Counted from the first letter of the stretch, positions 12,301 to 23,230 are shown. The stretch: 64,000 bases of DNA from Valencia hispanica (GCA_963556495.2 OY747702.1:50386286-50450285), one strand, 5' to 3'. Program-made: numbers and translations. Notes: generated by a model not told the origin, from the letters alone.

Positions 12301-12548
12301 GTTAGTACTGCCATAATAATGTCCATTTCGGCAATTGAGATAACTGGAAACCTTCTGAAACGCGGTGGGAGAAAGAAAAAGTCCTGCGATCTTCCGGTGG
12401 CTAGCTCCTTACCTTGGTAAGGCTTCGTCAGAGAATGCTCCCTTTTCAGATGTTCTGCGTTTCCGTCCGTGATATCGCAACCAACCAGGCAGCCCTCCAC
12501 CAGCAAGAGGAGAAATGTTGAGTTCAGAAATGTTTTAAATCCGCTCAT
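3198..12548 (-). CDS. lman2: LMAN2 (VIP36) L-type lectin cargo receptor, eight coding positions with exon 4 duplicated
   Basis: Type I membrane lectin of the ER, ERGIC and Golgi that binds high-mannose glycans on cargo glycoproteins. The coding sequence joins 12548-12413, 9007-8901, 8484-8367, one exon 4 (6856-6774 or 6721-6642), 6167-6006, 4712-4598, 4422-4303 and 3358-3198. Every junction is GT-AG and all phases agree. The product is about 333 residues with exon 4a or 332 with 4b; human LMAN2 is 356. A signal peptide covers about residues 1-24, then the mature start DITDGN, the lectin domain to about residue 270, a stalk, a membrane helix at about 300-322 and a cytoplasmic tail ending KRFY. 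From family knowledge, sugar and calcium contacts are visible: Ser in DEKSK, Asp in HGDG, DT(F/Y)xN in exon 4, YDH in exon 5 and TGDLSDNHD at the exon 6/7 join. The tail QERNKRFY and the DITDGN start favour LMAN2 over its paralogue LMAN2L. The transcript runs right to left and stands alone here. Confidence 0.95.
4303..4422 (-). CDS. lman2: LMAN2 coding exon 7: lectin end and stalk
   Basis: 120 bases, acceptor TTCTAG|AT and donor AAAG|GTAGAT, phase 1 at both ends. It encodes the remainder of DNHDVISMKLYQLMV, then DHTPEEENLDWTKIEPSV and FKSPK, matching the end of the lectin fold and the start of the lumenal stalk. Confidence 0.95.
4598..4712 (-). CDS. lman2: LMAN2 coding exon 6: end of lectin domain
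   Basis: 115 bases, acceptor CTGCAG|GTG and donor TCAG|GTAATG, phase 0 in and phase 1 out. It encodes VMVDVDDKNEWKECIDI, GGVRLPTGYFFGASAATGDLS. The Gly-Asp-Leu of TGDLS is part of the family carbohydrate pocket. Confidence 0.95.
5249..5770 (-). mobile_element. 5'-truncated LINE C 3' end in LMAN2 intron 5
   Basis: The block matches, in inverted orientation, the 3' untranslated end of LINE C at about 48610-49139. Shared parts include the GC-rich stretch around 5500-5660 and the 3' end AAGTGCTTTACAAAT. The tail in this copy is a short (ATTG)n-type run near 5252-5262. It lies in the sense direction of LMAN2 and has no coding capacity. Confidence 0.8.
6006..6167 (-). CDS. lman2: LMAN2 coding exon 5: lectin domain with YDH motif
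   Basis: 162 bases, exactly 54 codons, phase 0 at both ends. The acceptor is CGCCAG|CGG and the donor ACT|GTGAGT. It encodes RSFPYISAMVNNGTV, NYDHGNDGR, ELGGCSADIRNRDFDTYLAI and RYSRGRLT. The His of YDH is a family sugar contact and the nearby Asp of NDGR is the fourth calcium ligand. It accepts either exon 4 without changing frame. Confidence 0.95.
6642..6721 (-). CDS. lman2: LMAN2 exon 4b, second of two tandem alternative exons
   Basis: 80 bases. The acceptor is a strong CTTGTTTCTTTGCAG and the donor is GAT|GTGAGT, with the same phases as 4a. It encodes GPVFSNNAHFHGLAVF, then IDTYSND and DSTD, joining in frame to exon 5. The metal-binding pattern Asp-x-Tyr-x-Asn is intact, and DTYSNDDSTD resembles human DTYPNDETTE more than exon 4a does. 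It has no stop, no frameshift and clean splice sites, so it looks selected rather than a dead copy. Only 52 bases (6722-6773) separate it from exon 4a. Confidence 0.88.
6774..6856 (-). CDS. lman2: LMAN2 exon 4a, first of two tandem alternative exons
   Basis: 83 bases. The acceptor has a pyrimidine-rich tract ending ATCCTAG and the donor is GAT|GTAAGT, a full consensus. It encodes GPVFGNQDQFHGLAIF, then LDTFRND and LHGMD, joining in frame to RSFPYIS of exon 5. Asp138, Phe140 and Asn142 sit at the calcium-ligand positions known in mammalian VIP36 (Asp162, Tyr164, Asn166); the Asn also contacts mannose. The second half is one residue longer than human LMAN2 and quite different from exon 4b. Confidence 0.92.
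7322..7837. mobile_element. Non-autonomous inverted-repeat DNA transposon in LMAN2 intron 3
   Basis: The left end TAGCTGTGTTTCCACTA and the reverse complement of the right end TAGGCTCGTTTCCACTA match at 14 of 17 positions, about 515 bases apart. The interior is more GC-rich than the flanks and has an open stretch from 7490 with no recognised transposase motif. The ends recall fish PIF/Harbinger-type elements, but the target duplication is not clear, so the superfamily is left open. Confidence 0.6.
8367..8484 (-). CDS. lman2: LMAN2 coding exon 3: lectin core with GDG motif
   Basis: 118 bases, acceptor TTGCAG|CCTTG and donor CCAG|GTACAT, phase 0 in and phase 1 out. It encodes residues 82-120 and one base of Gly121. 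PCYLKDWEMHV, FKVHG, KKNLHGDGIAIWYTKDR and LHP are readable. The Asp of HGDG is a sugar-binding residue in the family. Because it ends in phase 1, the next exon must have a length of 2 modulo 3, which both exon 4 copies satisfy. Confidence 0.95.
8901..9007 (-). CDS. lman2: LMAN2 coding exon 2: start of lectin domain
   Basis: 107 bases, acceptor GAAG|GTGTT and donor GTG|GTGAGA, phase 1 in and phase 0 out. It encodes residues 46-81, including WDFWGST, SYVRLTPDEKSK and GSIWN. The serine of DEKSK corresponds to the sugar-contacting serine reported for mammalian VIP36. Confidence 0.93.
11096..11607 (+). mobile_element. Rex3/RTE-like LINE 3' fragment in LMAN2 intron 1
   Basis: A 5'-truncated LINE encoding the C-terminal part of a reverse-transcriptase protein, open at 11096-11581. 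Readable motifs are PTLIYGHELWV, RIQAAEMSFLRR, RSQLRWLGHL and LLPPRPDPG, then stop and a short GATG-repeat tail. A perfect 12-bp duplication AATATTCTGTTG flanks it at 11084-11095 and 11608-11619, proving insertion by target-primed reverse transcription. It lies antisense to LMAN2. Clade assignment rests on the GATG tail and protein motifs from memory. Confidence 0.85.
12413..12548 (-). CDS. lman2: LMAN2 coding exon 1: start codon and signal peptide
   Basis: Encodes residues 1-45 plus the first base of Gly46. The ATG at 12548-12546 opens MSGFK and a leucine-rich hydrophobic stretch typical of a signal peptide. The mature segment DITDGN and then EHLKREHSL and KPYQ follow, close to mammalian LMAN2. 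The donor is CAAG|GTAAGG, phase 1. No other ATG upstream gives a better signal peptide. The first ~100 bases upstream (12549-12650) are probably 5' UTR and promoter, but no TATA box or clear start site is visible. Confidence 0.93.
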
Positions 12549-13443
12549 TTTGTCAAAACACCATCAGGTGGAAGCTCTCACAACAACTTCGATATTCTAA
12601 ACTCCTTTCGCCTTTCTCCTCCGACAGGAAACGCAAACACCTCCGGGTTTATGAACCACTCCTCAGCTCCAAACACTCATGTTTTCAGTTCCTAATCGTT
12701 ACATTAAAACATGCTAAAGTACAACATATTATTGTGACCAAAAGTAGTTATTATTGTATCATATTTTACTTAAATAACGGCCCAAAACAGTTCAGTTTTA
12801 TTTGTTTCTGCACGGAAATTGTAAACTCGCAGTGTGCATTTAAGAGCCAATCAGAAAGAAGCACATCGGAAATTAGGCCAATCGGAGACAAGATGTTTTT
12901 TAATGTTTGTCCACCAGATGAAGACAAAGAATACAAAAAGAAAACCAGCAGCCGCTCAAGCATATGTAATACATCATTTGGCATTCAACTGACATTAAAA
13001 GCTCATTAAACTGAGAATTGATTTTGTTTGTGGACATATAACATGAGATAAGATTAGGTTATTATTAAAATGCCTGTGTTTTGTATTTAGATATGGTGGT
13101 CGACTAGGAAAAAGTCACATACTTGAAAATTGTTACCACCTCTAATTCGAGTAATAGAATATTTTTAATTTAAGAGTTTTAATAATTCTTTGCCAAGCTC
13201 TTATTGATGACAGTGGTTGACTTTTTTTTCTTTACTCTACTGTTAATACTTTCTCTTCCTTATCAAAATGAGAATATCTTTTTTAATTAGTCTTACTGGG
13301 TGACAGGTGTCTGTACTTTTGGTACCTGGGTTACATCAAGTTCTCGTGTTCACATTAAAATAAAAGTCAATTTACTGTTTAACCTATAGATATACTTTTG
13401 CACCTGTTCATTACACTTATTTACAAATGTTTCATCACAGAAA
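12549..13443. other. LMAN2 upstream region
   Basis: This holds the presumed 5' UTR and promoter next to 12548 and then about 800 bases of AT-rich DNA. The first ~100 bases are pyrimidine-rich on the plus strand. No TATA box, CpG island or other gene could be called by eye. Confidence 0.4.
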
Positions 13444-13634
<191 letters not shown>

Positions 13635-13635
<1 letters not shown>

Positions 13636-14133
13636 GCACAAAGAGGATCCAGGAGAGTCTGGTAAGGGCATACCCAGAGGAAAAAGGCAAAACAACACAT
13701 AAATCCTGATGACGCAGAGAATAAAGTTGGTTGAGACTAAAGTCAATTGATCGAGCAGGCCGACCTTAAAATTTCTCTATCTGGCTCTGTCTTCGTCTGA
13801 ACCATAAATGTCACTGCAGCTCCACCGTCATCTGTGAGTCACCAGGCTGCAGATAAACTGAGCGTTTAACAGCACTGTATTTTGATTTTGTTGGACAGAA
13901 CCATTTAGGACAGCAAATGTATGACGAGGACTTCAACATGTTTCTTTAAATGTTACAGGTTAAGTCTGGTATAAAGAGGCACCTTTTCCATCTGCATTAG
14001 TTTGAACGCAGGTGGCAGAATGGTTAATTCTATAAGCTCCGATGCTTGTGAAAGTTTGAAATGTGAAGGTTTTTCACATTTTGTCATATTACAACCAAAA
14101 CTTTAATATTTTAGTAATATTTTGTGTAATAGA
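13635..14133. other. Non-coding, nothing recognised
   Basis: Ordinary AT-rich sequence between the microsatellite and a SINE. No exon, repeat family or RNA gene was recognised. Confidence 0.4.
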
Positions 14134-14503
14134 CCAACATCCATCCATCTATTGTCTATACCCACTTGTCCATGCAGCGTAGCTTGGGAGGCTGGTGTCT
14201 ATCTCTAGCAGTAATTGGACGACAAGCGAGTTACACCCTGGACAGATGGTCACAAGTCCATCACAGGGCAACACAGAGACCTAAAGGCACAGGGCAAACA
14301 CTCAATTGGCTACTCATTTAGAGTAACCAGTTGACTTAGAAGCTATGTTTTACTGTTGTAGGAAACCAGAGTACGTGGAGAGAACCCCCACAGTCACTTG
14401 GAGGACATGGAAACCATATGCAGAAAGACCTAAGACCAGAATTTGAACCCCAAATCTTTTGTCTACAAGGCAACAGTGCTACCAATTGCTCCACAGTGAA
14501 ACC
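14134..14503 (-). mobile_element. tRNA-derived SINE, copy 1
   Basis: Read on the minus strand, the 5' end has a polymerase III A-box-like stretch (GAGCAATTGGTAGCACTG) and a B-box-like GGGTTCAAATTC about 40 bases later. The body and tail follow, containing CCAGGGTGTAA and a tail near CATCCATC. It aligns along its length with the copy at 32535-32903. Confidence 0.7.
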
Positions 14504-15539
14504 CAATATAGACCAACATAATGTTTGAATAATAATGAAGTGGAAGGAAAACAATACTTTTATTTTTTTAATTCAGTCTCAATATTTATTGTTTCAGCTT
14601 TTGTATGAGACCCTCGATGTTTGTTAGAGAACATTAGTGAACAAAGAGTATCATAAGAGTTCACAGAGAACAGAAGGCAGATCAGGTCAAGGTCTTGAGC
14701 ATCTCACGAAGCCCTGTCGAAATTATTCACTGAAAATGGAAACAGTAGGTCATAACTGCTAACTTACCAAAACATAGCAGTCAACCTAAACTGACCACTT
14801 TTTTGTTGTAAAATAACATATTATTTAAAAACTTCAAGGGGTATAAATACTTTTCAAAACATTGCATTTCCTAGCATATTGGAACTGATTCCTGTGTTTT
14901 CTAGTTTGACTCTTTTTTTCTATCAAAATGTGTGTCTTTAGCATCGTCTGACAGCCTTCAAATTTCACACACTTTGGGTTTTGGCAACATTCGTAGTATT
15001 AGAGAGGTAACATCACAGTTTATTTTGTTATATCAACATCACTACAGATTTTCTCATATAGCAATAATAACTTTCTTTTGTTTAGTTCTGCTTTATTTGT
15101 ACCACAATTCACAACAAAATGTCAAGGGCTTTAATTGAAAACCAGATAAGCTATTGCTTCTTCCTGCTCCATTTCCGAACCCTTTTGTTTGACTTGTAAA
15201 TTTTTTGTTCTAGTAAATCTTTGTTTTTTAATGTTTTCTTTTATTTTCCTGTTTTTGCTGTGTTGAAATTTTAATTGTTCAAAACGAAATAAAGAAAAAA
15301 AATGTATGCATTTTATGGAATTTAAATTAAACTCACTTGATGTAATCTATTCTATTCCAAAATAATTCAATTGCATCTCAGTCCAATTCATTTGTTTTAA
15401 TTTAATCTTTTCTAATACAATCCAATTACAACTAACTGCAAGTCAAATTCAGTTCCAAACAACATACGGTCCAATTCAATGCAACTGTTACTGAAGACAA
15501 ATTCACAGATTCACAAAATGCCAGTTATTAAAAACTCTC
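14504..15539. other. Non-coding, nothing recognised
   Basis: AT-rich sequence with runs of CAATTC-like words around 15340-15480. It has no gene, RNA or clear repeat boundary. Confidence 0.4.
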
Positions 15540-15712
15540 TATCATATTGACAAGCAGCACTGAGGGGATGCCTCAGAGCCCACTAAGGACATGCTGGAGA
15601 GAGTACATCTCATAGCTTCAAAATTATTTTATGTCCATCTATAAAAGCTGTTGGAAAGGGAAGTTGGTGAATCTTTGCTCAGACTAATACCCCCATGACC
15701 CAGCCCAGAATA
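15540..15712 (+). mobile_element. Degenerate Rex3-like LINE end
   Basis: The right part resembles a decayed version of the LLPPRPDPG end of the Rex3-like copy at 11096-11607, with stretches such as CTTTGCTCAGACTAATACCC and ATGACCCAGCCCAGAATAA. It has many substitutions and no open frame. An older relative of the intron-1 copy is inferred. Confidence 0.5.
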
Positions 15713-15820
15713 AATAAAGATCATTATGAATTTACTGTCAAGGTCTGTAGAGGGCAGCCTTTGAACAGCCTTTGTGGTATTTGCCTGCAAACACCACAAA
15801 CTGAAAGAAAGGAATGAACA

Positions 15821-15884
15821 GATGGATGGATGGATGGATGGATGGATGGATGGATGGATGGATGGATGGATGGATGGATGGATG
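15821..15884 (+). repeat. (GATG)n microsatellite
   Basis: Sixteen perfect GATG units in a row. It may descend from a Rex3-type LINE tail, since decayed Rex3-like pieces lie on both sides, but the connection is not proved. Confidence 0.95.
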
Positions 15885-15999
15885 CTCACAACAAAGGTTT
15901 TTGACTACAACTGCCACATTCACAATGTGCAATTATTATCTATGTTCGATGAAATCTTTTGTTGTGAGAAAATGGTTTGAATATATTTTTTATGAACTT

Positions 16000-16235
16000 G
16001 GATCCAGGGTCTCTGAGACAGAAGTGTCGCTAATTTCTGTCTCCTTAGCCACATCCCACTCTTCCAGATTGGCATTCCCAAGCCAGGCAATAGGATGTAA
16101 TTTCTCCAGTGAGTATGTGCTATGCCCTGAGGGCTCCTCTCAGTGGGATATATTTAAAACCCCTCCCATGAGAGTAATCTAAAAGGAATCCCTACCAGAT
16201 GCTGGAACCACCTCAACTGGCTGTCATTCGTCTGG
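16000..16235 (-). mobile_element. Degenerate Rex3-like LINE fragment, inverted
   Basis: On the minus strand this resembles the middle of the Rex3-like coding region (the RSQLRWLGHL and RMPPGRLP area), seen here as the plus-strand stretch CCACCTCAACTGGCTG near 16207-16222. It is heavily decayed and has no open frame. Confidence 0.5.
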
Positions 16236-19200
16236 GAAAATCCTGCTACTGTTTGGACAAAATCAATTTTTCGCCACTTGTATTTGTTATCCTGTTTGTT
16301 CAGCGATGAAAAATAGCTCATTACCATGTGAGGATTAAAACATAAATCAAACAGTAGCATGGCAGATCGTTTGTTTTGGCTTATTTTTCCTTTATTGATT
16401 CTGACTTATCTTTGTTGCAACATGGCAGGAACCTGGAGAACTCGGTAAATTCATACAATATCTGAAGTGACACTGTTAGTCCAAACTTCAGACAGCAAAC
16501 TAATTGTAAAGGTTTCCCAGCAGTAATGACAAAGATGTTTCTTTCACTTCAGAGGTGCATCTCATTGTACTCTCATTACGTTGATGGATGCAGTGACCTG
16601 GAATTCAAAGAATGCTGCTCGTATTTCTCCTGTTTCACTTAAACAATTTTGTAACTGTGTCTATGCTCATACTTTTCAAAAGCTATGTAATAGTCAGCAC
16701 AGTTTCAATATATTTTGGGTGCAATTCTGTAAACAAATGACCATTTATTGCAGAAGTTCAATTAATATTTTTCTTAATCCAGTTCTGCATTGTCTTTAAT
16801 ACTACAAAATAACTGATTAGTTGTATTTTTTTCAATGCAGCATGCAGATTTGGCATCATTTCAGAGAGAAGGAAAGCTCCCATCATAAATCTGTCAAGCT
16901 CCATATTTCCCTAATTTTTTTCCCACTGAATCTAGGAACCTTTGGTCTAGCCCTTGTAGTTATGCACTGCTATCTGTAGGCCTGTGGTCACTTTTGCCCG
17001 ATCTGTTTTTCCCATGAAATGACGCTGACTTGTTGTTCGGTTTTGCATCTGATTTGAACCCTGGTACATCTGTGTAAACAGATTGGTGCATTTTGACGTG
17101 GATCGTAGGGAACCAGATGGTTTTGTGGCTCAGTGAGCTTGCATGTTCAACATGCCCTTGTACGTATATTCAGTCTGGTAGAGGCAGAGGAGAGATTGGT
17201 GGCATACTCTCTCTAAACATCTGGTAAATGTATGGAAAACAAACTGACCAATCAACAAGTTTAATTTCATTTCACGCGAGCAAGATATGGCAGATGTGTC
17301 ACACTGAGGTTCTCGATCTAGTGCTGAATAACTGGTTACAGTATCAAAAACTCATAAAACACATTATGCATGGAAAACCCTAACAGAGACGTTTAAACAG
17401 CCTTAGAGCAAATTCATTTGTTTTGCAGTACGATTATTTCCCATCTGGTTTAATGTTAGAAATATTTAATGTGAACAATTATTTCCAGTCTTGCACTGAA
17501 AAATTTGCACAACCCCTTTTGCCAACATGGCAGAACTTAGTTTAATCCTATAACGTTTGACAGCTTTGGAGCTGCCTCAGTCATTCACCTGAGATGGCAC
17601 CGAGAAGATGGTTCCTCAGAAGTCGGATGACCAGTTTTGTTGTTGATTTGGCCTGTTCAATGACCCAAAGATGACACATTTACAGTTTACTGGGAGTCCT
17701 ACAGATTTAATCCAAATGTCATGGCATTTCATAATTCCATGCTCGACAGTGGGCATGAAGCGTTTTTCCACAAACCCATCCTTTATTTCTTACCAGACCC
17801 ACTTGGACAGTTTGTCATTGAAAATTTCAAACTTAGCCTTATTGGACTATACCATGTCGTTCCAGTTGAAATTCCAATTGAGTTTAGTTAGGCATGCTAA
17901 AACTATTGGCATGCAAATAGTGTCCGATAGGTGGGGACTTAGTGACCCTAACAGGTCACCCTTTGCTGCAGTTCTTCTAAGGTGAGCTTTGGACTTTTTT
18001 AACTGTGTTATTATCCTCCTCCAAGGGCTTAGGGTTAGCCACAAGTGGTCTGGCTGTAGATATGGACAAGTTTCGGCTAGAAACGTTCTTCTTTAATCTA
18101 TGCCTTGACTTATGAAGATCAACACATTTCTGCCTTCACTTTCCCATTTTGAAGAGTGGCTTCTTGTTTATCAAGAGTGAGAAAAGGCTGGAGAGCATGT
18201 GGCCTTAACTGGCTTACGAGTTTGAAAATGTTTTTGCAAGTGGAAGATTTTACCAACTGTGCTTCAATTATTAGGTGTGTAAATAAATATCTATAAGATT
18301 TTAACAAGACTTTGAGTCACATCCTTGTTTTAAAATTAACTCTATAAATAAACTTTCACTTAATTTGTCTTGATCATTTCTGTACAGTGTGAAATGAACC
18401 AGAGCTCATTTCCAAAGTAAAACAGTTTGTTTATCATTTTAATTTAAAGCTGCAGCACAGGCTGAGAGAGAAACTGCAATAAACCAAATAACTTAAAGGT
18501 ATTGCAGAAGGTTTGCAATAAGAAATTAAAAAAATTTGACTTGGTTGACTTTTGTTTCTCAAACCTCCCCAAGAATTAAGCACAAATGCCACATTGTTAT
18601 TGTTTGGCACATGACCAATAAATTAGTTAGCTTACTAAATGAAACATTATATAAGTTCTGTTCGTTGCTTCAAGAACTATCACATAAATATCCCACCAGG
18701 GTTAAAACCTTCATGTTCTACTGATGAAAAGGGCTTAAGGTTTGATTGATCAAACAAAAACCCCTGATTAAGCTTCACATTTAGTGCAGTGGCAGTCCCC
18801 AGATTACACCTGCATCACGCATATCTTTGTAATTTGGCTCTGGTAATGTGTGATTTGTGTGTATGAGGTGTCCATGTGAGTTTTTCATTCTCTCAGCCCT
18901 GAAGGCTCACAGAGCCATGGAAAATCTTTTCAGGCCACATCGATGCTCTGACCTAAGAGGGATAACTATTGATTGGGCCCCAGAGAATTAAAGATTGGTG
19001 TCAATTTGATGGGACTGCAGGGATTGTAATTCTGTGACTCGGCTGTTCAGGCTTCACTCCGTCTCCGTTCATGCCTGAATGAGTCAGCAATCATGCATCA
19101 CGATTGAGTCAATAAACAGTGAACAAGCAAAAATATATTTCTCTTTCTATATAAATTAAACAGTAAACTGGCAGGCTTTTTTCTAGCTGCTGGCGTCACT

Positions 19201-19821
19201 CTCTGTGACTTCGTCATGCTGGTGGTTTCATTTTAATGCTGTCGGTAATTTCTAAATCAGCAGACAACCCTTTGTGATGCAGTTGACATTTTTAGAGCAC
19301 TTCTTTTTGCAAGAAGAAAGATAATTGGATGTTTGATTATTACAGTCCATTTCAAGCTCATTAAGACACTCACTGCTACCTGTAGTCACTGTACTGGTCA
19401 TCAGCTAAGAGAACTCTTTGAGACTGTAAAAAAAAAAAGAAACTGGTGAGAAAAAGAGATAAATCCCATATATAATGGAATTTGTTTGTGAGCATATTTT
19501 GAGTTGGTGTGGGAGTTCTGAGGAGGTTGCTGTATGTTATTTTAAAACAGATTTAATTACTAAACGTTTTGCTCATTGCAGAAATGTGTCTTGGGATTCT
19601 TTTTTATTATTTCTGCCTGAGAGAGAAGAAAGCTACTGAAAGAAGAGAATGTACAACACAGAATGATAAAAAGTTGCTTGAAAATGAAGCCTGGTCTAAG
19701 TTGTGGTACATCCAGTATGAGCACTCAACTGCAGCTTTGTGGTAGTTTGCAAATTAATGATGCCTGGAGACTCTTGTCACTGTCTTAAAATGAGCTGAAA
19801 CAAAAAAATTCATGGAAACAT
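16236..19821. other. Gene-free stretch without recognised repeats
   Basis: No exon pattern, transposon end or RNA gene was recognised. The segment 18885-19110 is less AT-rich and has balanced complexity with several TAAT-type words; it is raised under findings as a possible conserved non-coding element. Open frames here are short and unconvincing. Confidence 0.4.
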
Positions 19822-19844
19822 TATATATATATATATATATATAT
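19822..19844. repeat. (TA)n microsatellite
   Basis: A perfect alternating TA run of about 23 bases. Confidence 0.95.
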
Positions 19845-21654
19845 TGTGTTAAATGTTTGGTGTTGCCCTCAATGAGAGGTTTAGTTAAATCAATTTCAAT
19901 TCAGCACTGGAAGCTCTGGGGGGGAAGGAGTGTCACAGGGCACTGTATATTAACCTGCCATGGACAACAGATAAAAAAATAACTATTTGCTAAATCACAG
20001 CTGTTTACTCATACATAATTAATAACTCTAAATAAAGCCTGTAATATTTTAACCTGACTTGAATATCAACACGAGAAGCACCTAAATATATATTTCTAAA
20101 TTCTACCAACATTTTCGAGATCTTCAGAAAATGGGGCAAAAGTCTTGACTGAATCTTGATTTCTTTAAAATTTGAACAATCTTCAAAGACGTTAGAAAAC
20201 TACTGTTTAAGACCACTTTGGAAGATAATGATAAATGTGTTTAAAGAAAAACTTTAAAAAGGATGAAACCTTTATGGGGTTTTTTTTTGTTCTATAAGTG
20301 TAAAGTCATTTCCATCCCATTGCTTTCTCCATTACTTGATTCTTACCTTTAATTTAACCTTGCGATTTTCATACTACTAGATTTAATATTAAATATTCAA
20401 ATGATATTAACTGCCTCTGCTTTCAGAAAACAAATATTGTGTGAGTTTGGGAGAAGCAGGCTCCACGGACTTAGTGCAGAGTAAATTTGATGGAAGCAAA
20501 AGCTGTTAAATTAGACTGATGGTCTAATTTCACCCATGGTGAGCCTGCTGGGGATTTACAGCCTCTGGAGTCAGTCTGATCTGAGTGTAGATGTTAAAGT
20601 CAAATTTCATTAAAGAAACAAGACCAGGATGGATGTGTCTGAGAACTGTACATGCAGACACGTCTTTTGAGGCAAAAGGATGATTGATTGGCTGTAGAAT
20701 TACAAAAGGAGGAGTTTGGGTAATGTTTCAGAAGGAATATGAGTCACATATTTTAAAAAGTGAACCTCTTTGTTCATTGTATTCTTTTATTTCTATTTTT
20801 ACCCCCTTTCTTCTCAGTGTGTGCAGCAAGAACTGAGTTCATCTGTAGCATGTCGATAATGATTATTTTGTGCATTGAATGAAGCAATTCCAAGCCGCTG
20901 ACCCTTCAGAGATGTGAGCACACTGTGAACCCAAGGCCAGCCTTCGTTCTCTAATGCCAGGCCCCTGCTGCATGAAGATAGGGCTCAATGTTAGCTGCTG
21001 GCGTTTGATAGATGGCTGCACACACGTAAACTGGAACAAAAGGTCGAATGGCAAGTGTGGCCATAAACAATGGTTAAATAAAGCTCATTGTCAATTATTC
21101 CAATTGCACTGGCTGTGGTGGTAGAAACGTACTTTGTGTCTCTGCTGTGCCGTCTTCTCTCTCAGCAGACATTCATTAGTTTCATGACCAAACACATCAA
21201 TCCAAACATTGATTATTTGCAAGGTTTCCTATGATCATTCATTGTTAAAAGAGAATGCACTATCTTTCAACTCTAGGTTTTAAGGGATCAGAACATAATA
21301 AAAATGACATTATCTTACCAAAAATTCCAGAAATACTGTAAATCTAACCTAAAGCAAACAAAAACACAACAGATTATACACTCTCCATTGTCAATATTTC
21401 AGTTCAGAAAGTCAAGGGATGACCTAAATTTGATTTTATACCATAAATAATTAAGCTAGAACTATACTATTGTAATCATACTTTTGGTATAGTTTTAGTT
21501 CTGATATTTAGTATCTGATAATTTAATGAAGTTTAATTCACTAATGTCTCGCTAGTGTTTGGAGCAGAATTAATTAAGGCTTAGTTAATAACAGATCTTA
21601 ATTATAAAACACCATATAAATTCGAAATGGTTGTTGAGTACATCAATAAACATA
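19845..21654. other. Gene-free stretch
   Basis: No gene or known repeat was recognised. The segment 20878-21125 is of higher complexity than its surroundings and is listed as a possible conserved non-coding element. Confidence 0.4.
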
Positions 21655-22630
21655 TATTCAATTGAAATCAGTTTATTTATATAGCGCCGATTCACAACAG
21701 ATGTCATTCCAAGGGCTTTTAGAAGAAAGTAATTTCAATACAAACATTCCAATCAGTTTCAAGTTTTAGCTAGTTTTCTATTTAAGGAATCCCAGCAGAT
21801 TGCATCGAGTCACTGACTGAAAGCAGGTTCTGCTGGAGGTTTCTTCCTGTTAAAGGAGACTTTTTCCTCTCCATTGTCACTATATGCTTACCCAGTATGA
21901 GGGATTGCTGTGGTTGGAATCTGCATCAAAGCAGAACCTGGCTCAGTACAAGCGGCCATCTGCCACGACCGTCTAGGGATTTGAGAAGACAGAGCAGAAA
22001 CACAAAGAACGAAGGAACTGATGTACTGTGAGTACTGTGGGAATTGCGATGCATGAAAGAAAAAGCGATTCCTCACGTTGACAAGCAGTGGTGTGTCATT
22101 TAATCTTTTTTCCTCTCACCAACAACAGAAGGTAAAACAACAACAACATAGCCAACATGGCGTAGCTCCACTCATCTCTCTAGCTGCTCAGGGGAAAAAC
22201 CTGTAGTTAAAGAAACAGTGTTTTAAGGCTCTCGAATACAGGCTGCATAACGGATTATGCAGCTACAAGGACTATGACTATGAAGTAACGCAAAAAAGCA
22301 AGAACACATAGCGCTAGTGCTGTCTGGTGAATTATGTCACTAAAGTCCACAACAGTACTTTCTATATTAAAGAAAGTAAAACGTTGATAACAGGACACGG
22401 GGATGCTCAGTTACTGGGATGCCCCCCTGTCTAACAGGGCATTGCAGCTAAGCAGGATACCAGACCAGGTGTAGCATCTATGGAGAGAAAAAAATCAGAA
22501 AAAACAAAGTTAACAGTCGAAATAACAGCAAATAATGCAACTGGAGAGTAGTACAAGAGAAAAGTAGAGAAAAGTGGTCAGTCTGTCCTCCAGCAGTCTA
22601 TACTGTCATTAAAAAAAATAAAAGTCCTAA
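21655..22630 (-). mobile_element. Rearranged LINE A 3'-end fragments
   Basis: From 21655 to about 21810, and from about 21925 to 22630, the sequence matches the LINE A 3' untranslated region in minus orientation, for example TTATATAGCGCCGATTCAC and CATCTGCCACGACCGTC. Between them (about 21820-21920) is the same region in plus orientation. At least two insertions, or an inversion, are needed. All are decayed relative to the copy at 34958-38537. Confidence 0.75.
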
Positions 22631-22949
22631 CTCTTGTACTGTTGGTAGTATGATGCATCTTTATCTGTATCCAAAACCTCCTGAAAACCGGGCAAGTGCA
22701 CAATGCTGCCAAATATATGTAATACACCAGTTAGACCCATGAATGTAGATCATGCAGCCCAAACTCAAAACAGTCACTTCATCATTTATACAGCTATCCT
22801 AATCATACAAATCCTACTTCAGACAGTAACTTTGACATATTAGTTTCAAAAACCAGCTGCTACACACAGTAGCAGGTAATATGTGACTGCTTTCTCATTA
22901 GTAATCAAAATAATACTAACCCTATTTTTATCATTAAACACAAATGTTT

Positions 22950-23230
22950 CCATCAGAGCACTTTACAATCAAACTTCTCTACTGTGGAACCAGCTCCCAG
23001 TTTTAAGATCAGGCTTAAAACTTTCATTTTTATAAAGCTCATAATTAGCTTGGCTTAATTTATCCTAATATATCTCTGTATTTAAGTTGTTCTAGGCTTA
23101 TGCTGATGGCGGAGATACTGCCAACCTTTTATCACTCTGCAGTTTTGTTTTACTACTCCCCAATTATTCATTGTTTTAAAATAATGCGCTAAAAACTGTA
23201 TCAGACTGAAAAATAAAGAATCCACCTCCC
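22950..23230 (+). mobile_element. LINE A 3' fragment
   Basis: Contains GTGGAACCAGCTCCCAG, CAGGCTTAAAACTTTCATTT and TTCTAGGCTTATGCTG, matching the end of the coding region and the 3' UTR of LINE A at 37740-37900 with many substitutions. Confidence 0.75.

Noticed and set aside
3198..12548. Assignment of the gene to LMAN2L (VIPL) or LMAN1
   Set aside because: The mature start DITDGN, the stalk and the QERNKRFY tail fit LMAN2 better. LMAN1 has a long coiled-coil region and a KKFF tail, neither present.
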